DNA from: Apostichopus japonicus
Lineage: Eukaryota > Echinodermata > Holothuroidea > Aspidochirotida > Stichopodidae
DNA length: 64,000 bases
Assembly (NCBI RefSeq): GCF_037975245.1
Contig: NC_092566.1
Location: 8,722,001 to 8,786,000 of the forward strand
Direction: 5' to 3'
The first letter of the stretch is position 1. Every line of letters starts with the position of its first letter. This document shows, one piece after another, positions 35,837 to 46,731 of the stretch. Made by a program: the position numbers and the translations under genes. The notes under the pieces are model-generated. The model searched no databases. It saw only the letters and a list, made by a program, of their open reading frames with translations, and was not told the origin of the DNA.

Positions 35837-37797
35837 CAGGTGCGTATCCAGGGGGGCGTTGGGGGCGCGCGCCCCCCGGGTAAGGAAAAGAGGAGAGAAA
35901 AAAAGAGAAGAAAAAAGGGAAAAGGAGGGGGAAAAAGAAAAGGAGGAGAGAAAGGAAGGGAAAAGAAAAAGAAAAGAGAGAAAAAGGAGAAAAGGAGGGA
36001 GTAGAAGATAACTTCGCCAAGACCTCGGGAAGAGAAAGAGGAACAGTCATAGTTAAAGCGCTGATCCCAATTATGTACACAGGGTAGCCAGTGACAGATC
36101 AAGGATTACGGAGAGAGTGTGCGCATCACCCTACCCCTTACACCGACAGCTCCATTTTTGACGTTTCCATTTTTCCTCTCTCACTAATGTATCTATATAA
36201 ATACTATATATCGTCTATCATAACGCGTGTGTGTGTATGGACTATGGACGCCTTAACAATTGTACAATTGTGCTATATGGAACCAACTGTGGCTGGTCTT
36301 GAACTCGACCGAGTCGTCGGGGAACATGACGCATTTCGGGAAGGGGGCGACCGCCCCCCCCCCCCCGAGCAAATTTTCTTTACGACATCGCTAGTAATTT
36401 CAAAATAGACAATGCTTAGATGCAACTTACAAGGCCTGGGAAGTGTCATTTTCAGCGATCTTGGAGGCATTTTCGGCCAAAATTTTTCTTGTACGCTTCG
36501 CGCCAACTCATGGTGGCGCTTCGCTTAGATAGTTTGCCTACAGGCTTCGCCCCTCTCTTGGCATTACTCGCTACACGCCTGTTCGAATTTGTAAAGCAAA
36601 GAGCAGATATAACATCATATCAGTGAGCACTGAAATGCATGTTCCACGATGAACAGCCTCAAAAACTGTCTATGTGTGTAGTCAAAGGCGTAGGAGCCAA
36701 ATTGGATTCGGGGCTGTAACGACTTGCCCGAAAAAAAAGCTAAAATTGTTCGCGCGCGTAGCGCGCGTTCAACATATCGATGCCAATATCATATAAGCAA
36801 GCATCGGTCATTACATTGCATGGCATCGTGTGCCTTAAGATCCGTAAAAGTTGCACAGTATACCGCCGGATGCTAATGTAAACAACCAAATGTATATGTA
36901 GATGGAGAAAAAGCATACAGATCCATTTATGTCAAAACTCTCTTTTACAGTAGTAATGTCGGCCGAGCTTAGAACTTTATTTTAATTACCAAGGAGATCA
37001 TTTTTAAGCTATTCATTGCTATTTATTTTTTTCAGTAGGTGCCCGAAAAAATGGGAAAAATTTGGTTGCGGGAAGGGGGGGGGGCTGCAGCCCCGCCTCC
37101 TACGGGACCTACGCCTATGTGTGTAGTGTTCGGTTTCGATATACCTGATATCGGAAATATCTGCTATTTGTCATTTCCTTCAACCAAGTTTTATAATAGC
37201 CATTATTAGAGGTTGCAATATTTCTACACCAATAAATTAACTGTGTCGGAATTTTCGAAACTTTCCTCACCAACATTCTTCATCATACTTCCCTCTACTC
37301 GTGCAATTTTGACCTGTCTATTAGGGGTTCAAGGAGGTTTTTCTATATTGGTTGTCCATAGATAGAATTTTGTGCAACATTATGGGTATGTTTTGAAGTG
37401 ATTTTTATTCACGAGAAATGGGAATTTTCAAATTCTCAACAAATAATGGGCTTAAAACCTTGAAAAGTGGGGCTTTCGGATATTGTGGGCCGTGACGTAG
37501 AATCACCTTCAAAAGCAATGATCCATGGGACATGCAATGAGGTCGAACATGATGTGTTACTGATGACAATCTTCAAAAAGGTTATGGATGGAAAAAAAAA
37601 ATTTTGGGAAATACTTGGTTCTCAGGCAAAAGTGTACATCTGGTTGGTCATTTTCAAGCCCGAGAAGTGCCATTTCCGGTGATCTGGGGGGTATCAAAAC
37701 CAGAAATTTTCTTGTACGCTCCGCGCCAACCGATGGTGGCGCTCCGCTTAGATAGTAATTCGCACCCCCGGGTTAGAAAATCCTGGATACGCGCCTG
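35837..37797 (-). mobile_element. hAT-like non-autonomous element, ~1.96 kb (5-bp TSD family)
   Basis: Left terminus CAGGTGCGTATCCAGG; right terminus, reverse-complemented, CAGGCGCGTATCCAGG. Same family as 59646-61598, where it lies in the other orientation. Contains a polypurine tract (35878-36005) and the 43-bp cassette at 36491 and 37714. No transposase frame is seen. Confidence 0.85.
35878..36005 (+). repeat. Polypurine tract inside the hAT-like element
   Basis: About 128 bases of almost only A and G on the + strand. The mirror polypyrimidine tract of the sister element is at 61440-61555. Open frames across both are low-complexity artefacts. Confidence 0.85.
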
Positions 37798-38911
37798 GTA
37801 CATATATACTATATATGGTCTATCATAACGCGTATGTGTGTATATGAAACCTGCTATGAAACCAACTGTGGCTGGTCTCGAGTTCGACCGTGTCGTCGGG
37901 GAACATGACGCATTTCGGGAAGGGGGTGACTGCCCCCCCCCCCCATTGAGCATATATTTTTATGATATCGTTAGTAATTTCAAAATAAAAAATGCTTAGA
38001 TGCAACTTATAAGGCCGGGGAAGTGTCATTTCCAGCGACCTTGGAGGTACTTTCGGCCAAAATTTGCTTGTACGCTTCGCGCCAACAAATGGTCCTGGGT
38101 AGTGCCATTTCCAGCGATCTGGGAGGCATTTTTTCGGCCAAAAATTTTCTTGTACGCTTCGCGCCAACACATGGTGGCGCTACGCTTAGATAGTTTGATA
38201 ACAGGCTTCGCCCCTCACTTGGCAAACTCCTCGCTACGCGCCTGCTCGAATTTGTAAAGCAAACAGCAGATATCACCTTATATCAATGAGCATGAAAATG
38301 GTGTTCCAAGATGAACAGCCTCAAAAATGTCTGTGTGAAGTCATGGGCGTAAGAGCCCAATTTGATTTGGGGCTGTAACGACTTGCCCGAAAAAATAACC
38401 AAAAATTTTCAAGCGCTCCGCGCGCGTTGAACATGTTACTGTCAATATCATATAAGCCAGCATAGGTTATTACATCGTATGCCATCCTGTACCTTACGAT
38501 CCGTGATAGTTGCGCAGTATACCGCGGGATGCTAATGTAAACAACGAAATGTCTAATGTAGATGGGGAAAACCTTGAAAAGTGGGGATGACAGGTATTGT
38601 GGGCCGCGACGTAGAATCACCTACACAAGCAATGATCCACAGGACATGCGATCAGGTCGAATATGATTTGTGACTGCTGACAATCTTAAAAAAGGTTATG
38701 GATAAAAAAAACACTATTGGGAAATACTTGGTTCTCAGGCAAAAGTGTACATCTGGTTGGTCATTTTTAAGCCTGAGAAGTGCCATTTCCGGTGATCTAG
38801 GGGGTATCAAAACCAGAAAATTTTCTTGTACGCTGCGCGCCAACCGATGGTGGCGCTCCGCTTAGTTAGTAATTGGCGCCCCCGGGTCAGAAAATCCTGG
38901 ATACGCGCCTG
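37798..38911 (-). mobile_element. Partial second copy of the 5-bp-TSD hAT-like element
   Basis: Begins mid-element (compare the TCTATCATAACGCG motif near 36215 and 37820) and ends with a second right terminus, CCTGGATACGCGCCTG. GACAT flanks the whole 35837-38911 composite (35832-35836 and 38912-38916), so both copies sit as one insertion. Carries 43-bp cassettes at 38152 and 38828 and a truncated one near 38070. Confidence 0.8.
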
Positions 38912-39868
38912 GACATTGTAGTTGCCTTGGTTTCTTATATTGTTCAAAGCAAACACAACACTGACAAAACTTCTCATCGATATCATCCAACACTTTAGCA
39001 GCGGCCATTTTGTAATATAACCTTGCTGTTGAAAAAAAAACATGAAAACTGATTATTTGTTAAAAGTATAGCCAGAATGCCATTGTCTTACCTTTTGCCA
39101 ATTTCCATAGGCTTACATACCCAATTGGATGTACTAACAAACAAAATATTAAGTTCATATACCATATGTACTTAAGTTGGACTAGTGTCAAATCTGGACA
39201 AGTACAAATATAAGACACATAGCCTAAGTGTAATACAAGGAATAAAGTAGTCAAGTACAATGAGAACTCCTTTGTTCAAGTCCTCGGTCCGAATGCTTAA
39301 CAGTAAAGAGCACACATAAACATGCACAAACGTATACCATCACTATTGCAAACATTCCATTTGTCGTCGATAAGGAATCAGTCAGTAGGCCGAACTGTTT
39401 AGCGATTCCATGCCATGTGTTATATGATAGTATTGAACGCTGACACTGCACACAAGATTTGTCAGTGCCTTTGACTTCAAGTGTTCAGCAAGTACTATGA
39501 ATGCGGACATACATATCAACTATATACATTTCATGGACATCAACATACAATCGAACCTACATTCCAAGTATGAACTTCAAGGAAGATGCACTTTTTGTGT
39601 TATCATGTTAGGAAGGTTTTCATAATTTGACCTATGTTGCCACAAATGATCTTTGACCTCCACTTATATCGACAAGGACTTATGCCACAGTATGTATCTA
39701 CCAAGTATATGTGAACTTCAACCAAGATTTACTTTGTGATTAATGGTGCTAACATAGTTTTGAAAAGCTAACGTTGTTGCCTCGAATGACCTTTAACATT
39801 TACTTCTTTCGATAAGGTTCTTGCGCTTACCATGGAGAATCTATCTACTTGCTAATGTATAATTATGC

Positions 39869-39881
39869 TGACCTTTGACCT
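39869..39881 (-). promoter_or_regulatory. DR1-type motif upstream of TRIM-B
   Basis: Same perfect TGACCTTTGACCT, about 0.86 kb upstream of the TRIM-B start; a TGATCTTTGACCT variant lies near 39645. Confidence 0.38.
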
Positions 39882-41087
39882 CAACAATCAATAATACGCC
39901 TTTATTTACAATGGAGGATCTACCTATACCAAGTAGCCTACTGTCTGAACGTCAAACAATAATGTTGACTTCGGACAAGGAGATTCTTGAACCTCCATGC
40001 TTCGGCAAAATATCAAAGTTGAGATCGGGCTGTTGTCGTGTTCTCGAGAAAGCACTATTTTATAACGAAGCATTGCTTTCACGTGCATATGTTGTATATT
40101 GATACTATATAGTAGTTGCCTAAGCCAATATAGCAGTACTGTGATTATACTGTCTCTATATACCAGCTGTACAGGTACAGCAGAAGTGCACATTATCTTA
40201 TTAAACTTTACCAGGTACAGACCTGTCAACCTGTTTGACTCCAAAATAGGGAGAATAACATTTTTTCAGGGCAAAAAAATAGGGAGCACAAGGGGAAAAT
40301 AGGGATAATTTCAACAGAAATGACATGAATACTCCTAAATAAGTTCATTCTACCTATGCAATGCAGTGAGAGAATCATCCAATCAGTGTTTCTTGTTGTA
40401 GTTTACAGCAGCTCGCTTCGCTTTCTACAGGGTTTCTTTAGTAGGCTTCCATTTGAAACAGGGAACAGTGGACTCTGGGTACTGTGACTTCATGTCTAGT
40501 ATGCTAGATGAAGTCCAATCAAGCTTGAGACTTGACCGACTGTGTCTTGTTCTTGCGAACTACACTGAATAGCCTTTCCTGTTCAGCTTTACTGTGGGGG
40601 CATAGGACTAATTATTGGCTATTTTCAGAAATGTCGCAAGTGATGAAACATTAATAAAAAAACGGAAGAATAGAATATGAAACCGGGAGGCCGGGAGAAT
40701 CGGGTAAAAACCGGGAGAGTTGACGGGTCTGCAGGTAGCTGTCATGACTGCAATAACTCCTGAGAACGGGTTTTTGTGTTGCGTTTAATGATGTAAATCG
40801 GGTTTCCTCACATCTTCTTTCCGCAGATTTCGCAATACAACTTTGTGTGCTATACTATCCTGTGTTTCTGTTCGCTAATTACACGTACGCAAGTGTACTA
40901 TACTTATGTGCTAGGCGAAACCGGTATTTTCCAACAGGATAAAAATAGAATTTTACAGTCCACGCATAATATCGCATCCCAACACGTACTGTATTGAGGA
41001 TGAGATGTTTTACTTTGTCAATTATATGCGAGGGATATATTATTTTTAAATAGAGATGTGCAAAAAACCAAAAAAAAAACCAGCAAC

Positions 41088-42760
41088 CAGTGGCGTAGCC
41101 AGACTTTTCCATCTGGGGGGCAAAGGGGGGCGAAGGGTCTGATTGGTGGGGCAGACTAAGCTAGTACAAAAGACATACCAAACAGTTTGCATGACAAACT
41201 GTGGCAAATCGGGTATTGTGTCAGCAATGAAGGGTACAGATGGTCACTCTAGTTAGCTGATGTTTTATGTTATTTCCACATAGGTATTATAAACGATAAA
41301 ACAGATCACTGAAAAAGTCATCGATAATTCTCTTTAAAAATCTGAATAGACTATGCTCTTTCTGTCAGTATTCAAAGATGATCGGCATGATATCTGACTT
41401 GCCTGGGAGTGTAACCACCCCCCCCCCCAATCAACAAAAGATGTTATCATTCCCCCTTCGGGCCCTTCTTTTGCACTTTCTAGGGCTCACTCAAACAGTC
41501 TAGCGAAGGTTAATTCGCCTATTCTGATGACTGTCTGCGAACTTATCGACGAATTTCACGCCCTATTAGTTAAGGTGACCATATTTTCGTGACTGAAATC
41601 GGGGACATTTATTGCGTGACTGATATGGGGGAGGGGTTTAAGGGGAGGGGCTGGCCCTCCCCTTTGGAAAATTTTCAAGTGCCTAAGGTGCTTAGATGTA
41701 AAATGGTGATACTTTGAAGCACTTTTTAAATCAATTTTATTTTCAAAAAATGTAGCTTTTTCGTAAATGAAATCCACTTACTTTACGTGGTTCTTTGAGA
41801 GCTTGTGATTTGCTCATGCTCACACTATAAGTGTCGTTGTGTCGCCGTAGTTGCCTATTTATACGGTCGAAAGAGTGCTAGGCTAGATCGATCTAGCATA
41901 TTTTTAACAGTGTTTCCACTTTACACTGGCCCACCTGAAATACTGGTTATAAGTTCCGTTCTGCGACTGCACACTTGACTAAATTTTGTTTTTACAATTA
42001 TTTTACTAATAATGTGGGATATTTTCGAAATTCCTGAACATTTTGACGAATCGGGGACATTTTCGGGGACACTTGTTCATCGGGGACAGCACACTGTAAT
42101 CGGGGATTGTCCCCGAAAATCGGGGACGTCTGGTCACCTCGGGCCTATGAGCTCACTACGGAAATACAAATGTATATAGACTACTAGGCTGTTCTGTGTA
42201 TACCTAACCCAAGAAACACATCGCGATTGGTCGCGTAGGCGTAGCAAAACATGTTGTAAGTTTCAGTCAAAATGCAAATTGTTTCTAAATACTGTGATAT
42301 TCATTCTGCCATACACGTCACTCACGTGTGAATCATTTCGGAACACAATCCAGGGATCAGGGATAACCATGTGAACATAAACTGAACGTAGCCTCCGCTT
42401 ATGAGTGCCGCGGAGTCCGTTTAATTAAATTGCCAACCCGTTTCCACATATGACAATACAGAGACAGTGGCGTTTTTTGCGCTGCTGCTTGGGTCAAATT
42501 CTTTTTCAAGGCAATGTTCCCATGGAAGTGATTTTTATTTTGGCCATCCAATTTCGCAGATAGAGAATTAGGTAAAAGGTAAAGAATAAAAATTGCATAA
42601 AAACCATGTTAATATGCACATAGGCCCAGCACCATATTTAGTGTGCATTCAAGTTTTTTTTTCACAGTCAATAATTCCATTTGGGGGGCAAGTGGGGGGC
42701 GAGCATTTCAACTGGGGGGCTCCCGCCCCTGCCCCCCCCCCCCCGCTGGCTACGCCACTG
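41088..42760. mobile_element. hAT-type non-autonomous element, 8-bp TSD
   Basis: Termini CAGTGGCGTAGCCAG and, reverse-complemented, CAGTGGCGTAGCCAGC. Exact 8-bp duplication CCAGCAAC at 41080-41087 and 42761-42768. Unit E has the empty site near 61804. 1673 bp with no transposase, and another element nested inside. Confidence 0.92.
41570..42143. mobile_element. Nested MITE-like element inside the hAT element
   Basis: Inverted ends carry AGGTGACCA, with repeated TCGGGGACA motifs inside. Flanks CCTATTAG (41562-41569) and CCTATGAG (42144-42151) are probably an 8-bp duplication with one change. Exact outer bases are uncertain. Confidence 0.6.
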
Positions 42761-44256
42761 CCAGCAACTAACAAATTGAGGGCCTATTTTATGTAGAATT
42801 ATGATAATTATTCATATGTATTATATATAGGTTAAGTTATTATTTTCTCACCCCTACGTGTACCGTAGCTGTACTTGGGATGAGATATTGTAATCTGAAA
42901 TTAAGCAGTACCGGTATATGAAATTGTTGCCCACATCACACTACTTGAAATTTAAACTGGGTGAGTTCATCTGACTTAAGGGGAGAAGGGGGGGGGGGTT
43001 CCATAGGGTGCACAATAACATGGAGTAGACTTACCATATTTGAAGTAGTGGTCAAGAAGTAATTGTGTATTCGTGTGTGCGAGTAAATGTGTGAGTAAAA
43101 AGGGGTATCACGAACTCCTAAATCGTAAGGCCGATTGACTTCAAAGCCTGGTGTGCGTGTGCGTTTGTTTTTCTATCTGACCGAGGACTTGAACAAAAGC
43201 ATTCCAGGTCCTCGGTTGTGATTTCTAAAGAATCACCACGTCCTCGGAAGAACTCTATTGTATGGGTTATTGTTAAGGTTAGGGTACGAAGATTTGAACA
43301 ATGGAAAATACAATGGGGTCCTCGGTTGGAATGAAATACAAACATGCGTGTGTGTGTATGTGTGTGTATGCATGGGAATGGGTAGTCTTGGCCAAGTCGT
43401 TTGTAATACTCTTTTTCTCGCGTACAAACTGTTTATGCCTCAGAGTGCGTTTCTGCCTACCACGAATGTTCTTGCCCACTGTATTTTACATGCCAGAGGT
43501 TCTGTCCGATACAAACGTCTTGGACATTTCTCCGAAGAGGGGGCGTGAAACCAAAATCTTTATTCATATTATTATTACAAAATTGCGTGTCATGTCAGAT
43601 CATGTTTCTTCCACAGCAATTAGCGACCGTCTCGCAGTGAACAAAACAATCTAAGGCCAAGTGATTGTTCACTACGGGAGGCAGGACTTGAATAAACATT
43701 TTGGGGGAAGTGGGCCCAATTGGCAAACCTCATTGGCTTCTTCGCTTTTCCGAAGCAAATCTGCCAAAAATCAAAGAAAAACATGAGGTAGCTTGGGATA
43801 AATGTGCAAGACCCATAGTATCAAGCTAAAGCGTTGCCGTCGGTGTTCTCTGGGCAGTAGAGCAAAAAAGATTCCGGAAAATAGCTTTATTGAAAAGAAA
43901 GGTACACTAGGCTGTTCATACTAAGACTAGGGAATGGGACGTAGAGCATCCGTGACTTATGACGTCATAGACAAAGGAAGAGACCGGTCAAATAAAAAAT
44001 AAAATAAAAAAAACAGCATTGTGGTCTTAAAATGAAGAACAGTATGGCTCAATACTTGATACACAAGTGTTATCACAGACTGTATATCCACGGTGTGGAA
44101 ATTAGTTTAAAAAGCCAAAGCTCACGCAATCAAAGGAAGTCAAAGTTCAACATTTTTAATCTTGTACGTAAAAGCGTTTTGCAAGCAACTCCTTCCTCGT
44201 AAGGCCGATGGACTTCAAACTTGGTACGCATGTGCCTGGGCATGGGTGGTTGCGCC

Positions 44257-44627
44257 CAAGGGCGTAGGAACCGGGGGGGCTAGCGGGGGCGCCAGCCCCC
44301 CAGTGAAAAATATGGGGGGGGCGGAAGTATCATTCCGCCCCCCCCCCCGCTCCGCAAGTCAGAAAACCCCTTTTTCATTTCCAAATGAGAAAAAAATCTC
44401 ATTTGGAGCACCAAATTGCATTTAAGGCCAGGTGAAAATGCAAAATTCTTTACAAAATGGAGTGGGAGTTGAAGTGTGCTATATTGCACCAAATTGCATC
44501 TGAGGCCACCTGGAAATACAAAAAAATTCCAAAGGGGAGGGGGACACCCCCTCCCCTTAGACCCCTCCCCCAGGCCGGCCATCAGTCTTCAGCCCCCCCA
44601 ACTCAAAAGTATCTTCCTACGCCACTG
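44257..44627. mobile_element. hAT-type MITE, 371 bp, 8-bp TSD
   Basis: Termini CAAGGGCGTAGGAA and, reverse-complemented, CAGTGGCGTAGGAA. Exact duplication GTTGCGCC at 44249-44256 and 44628-44635. Contains a GGGGAGGGGG/CCCCCTCCCC hairpin near 44537. Lies in the 5' block of unit B. Confidence 0.9.
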
Positions 44628-45511
44628 GTTGCGCCTGTGTGACCAACAGCGTCATAGGATCAAAGGTCAAGTAACCAAAAACAGCGCTGTAACCATTACA
44701 CGTACACTAAAAAGACTTCAAACGTTAGTAAGTTATCACAAACTATATATAATTAACATTTCTATACGTTAAGATGTCTTAAAAGATATAGCAAAATATG
44801 TAAAAATGAAAAAAATAAATAAACAACTGATTCTGAGTTTCATGCACATACAATAAGCGCAGTGAGGGAACTATACTATGAATGTACACACACAATAAAA
44901 AAAAAAAATATCAAGAAAGGTTTCTAGTTAATATTTAACACGTATCCCGAACACCCCAGGGTGTAACAATATCAGGGACGACGTTAATTGCATCTGCTTA
45001 TGACAAAAGTTCAAATTTGATAATGAGATCACCGTGGGACATGGAGAACAAACGCAACCCTCCCCTCAACAGTCTGGTCTCCCAAAAACTAAAGATTTTC
45101 AGTTTTAAAATGATGGATATTTCTGATTTATTAGCAATACTATGTCAAAATGTCTCCTTTGGTTCGCATGATTGACCCAATTTGACGCGCACACAAACTC
45201 ACACAAATTGTTGTTTGAACCCCACCTCATATATTGTTCTAAGTCCATCCAATTTTATTGTGTTTTTCTATGTTTGGGATTAAACCTGCTGACACTGTTG
45301 ATGTGGTCCGCGTCCCTCCCGTACGTGTTCCAATGGGGTCCAAAATACAGAGCAGTGACGAAGAAAGCTATATCAAGAAGTGAAAGAGGGGTTTGGGGTA
45401 TTCTACAGCTATTCTCAGGCCAAGCTAAAAATAACAGATACATACAAATGAGATGATGGAAATTTCAATATATTTATTTTCAAATTTCAATACTTTCGGA
45501 TGTTCCACTAA

Positions 45512-45859
45512 AGGGAGTGAAGACTCGCGCACAAAGAAATGTCCGATGCCGGTAATTTGACCTAGTTTCGAATGAGGTGTAACAGCAGTGCTAGACACCA
45601 CCATCGATCCCAGAAAATACACACACAGCTTGCTACCGTCGGTAATTAGACACTAGTGTACAGTCAATACATACAGGCTGAGGTAAATACTCACAACACA
45701 GTGTACATAGCAGCGATGGACAGCTCAGGTCCAGCTAAAGATAACAAGGTATCGCGTTTCATTACTGTCTGCATTTTGTAGCGACAAGAAGAAAAAACTT
45801 CAACGCAAAGTTAACTTTTCAGAGGGCGGCACACGATTTGTGGCGAGTCTTCCATGCCT
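45512..45859 (+). mobile_element. piggyBac-like MITE in unit C
   Basis: The left flank is now CTAA (45508-45511); the right flank is TTAA (45860-45863). Termini AGGGAGTGAAGACTCGCGC and, reverse-complemented, AGGCATGGAAGACTCGCC. Confidence 0.87.
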
Positions 45860-46731
45860 TTAACTGGTATATGGAAACGTCAAATTTTCACCTTCAAAAG
45901 TCCCTCTGATTCGATTTCATTATCATGTTTATCGAAATTTCGACTTGTCCCTTTAAATGTCGACCTTGCAATTTCGACGTATTATATTCGTCTACCGCTT
46001 GCTTAACTTTTTGTTTTCATAGTTTGACCTTTTTACCAAATTTTAAAGTTTTGTCTCAAATTTGGAGTTTTTATATCTATACAGTTCAATTATTACCTCT
46101 TTATTAATAGTCTGCAATTTTTGACCGAACTTTTTCGATATAAATATTTGAATAAGTAGGACCATTTTAGACAATAGTAGAACATTCAAGTTCGAATTAA
46201 GCTGTTTGAACTGTTGTTGCCTCAAAATGGAGAGAGTAGTAACATTTTCAGTGAATTGCAAATAATGCCTTCGAATGACATCAAATGACCTTAAGAATGG
46301 CCGAAATACCTCACTTCGGTCATAAACTCCAAACTCTATATTTTCACCAATTTTCATAGTCAAAATGATCTAAAGTTGAGTGAATGAGAGCATTTTAAGC
46401 GCTGCTGCCGCAAACATTCTTGACAAAAAATGCCTCTTGATCACAATACCTCATAATCCATTCTAGCTCGTTTAATAGTTAATCACTTACTACAGGACTA
46501 AATTTGTAACCGGTATCCAAAATACAGACCGGATCCAAATCGTTATAGCCTTTATGAAAGATAACTAAGATATTATATTTTGGCGTAACGCTACTGTACG
46601 TAATTTAGCGTATCATTATTATGTTAGAAGCAAAGTACTAACTAAATCGAAGGTATACGATGGTTTAGGAGTAATGAAACCCTGCAGAATGTTGAATGAT
46701 AGTACCGTTTAGTACTGAGAAAAAATAAATG

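Larger units (their letters stand above)
33748..39008 (-). pseudogene. TRIM-B: TRIM pseudogene split by a transposon
   Basis: Start codon at 39008; the first 32 codons match TRIM-A through RING Cys32. A 3.1-kb insertion (35837-38911, GACAT duplicated) then breaks the RING between Cys32 and His34. The remainder continues on the far side, with a TAG at 35667-35665 replacing Lys in IKVKKSL. Below that stop the frame is open from 35550 to 33748 (600 codons), covering the B-box1 end, B-box2, coiled coil and C-terminal region, and ending HIFDLNG. Full-length protein cannot be made. A RING-less product from an internal start is possible but unproven. Confidence 0.9.
31412..44969. repeat. TRIM-array unit B
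   Basis: Second unit. 3' block 31412-33747 with a C19 tract and a MITE, TRIM-B pseudogene 33748-39008, 5' block 39009-44969. The unit is enlarged by the transposons at 35837, 41088 and 44257. The region 43135-43560 repeats 29705-29910 of unit A with about 175 extra bases (43165-43345) containing three GTCCTCGG motifs. No further gene is supported. Confidence 0.8.

Noticed and set aside
35796-36102. Long frames over the purine-rich tract, also at 61335-61662
   Set aside because: Low-complexity translation of a polypurine tract inside a transposon.
44280-44582. 100-codon frame with many Gly/Pro
   Set aside because: Lies entirely within a 371-bp hAT MITE with exact 8-bp duplications; G/C runs create the frame.
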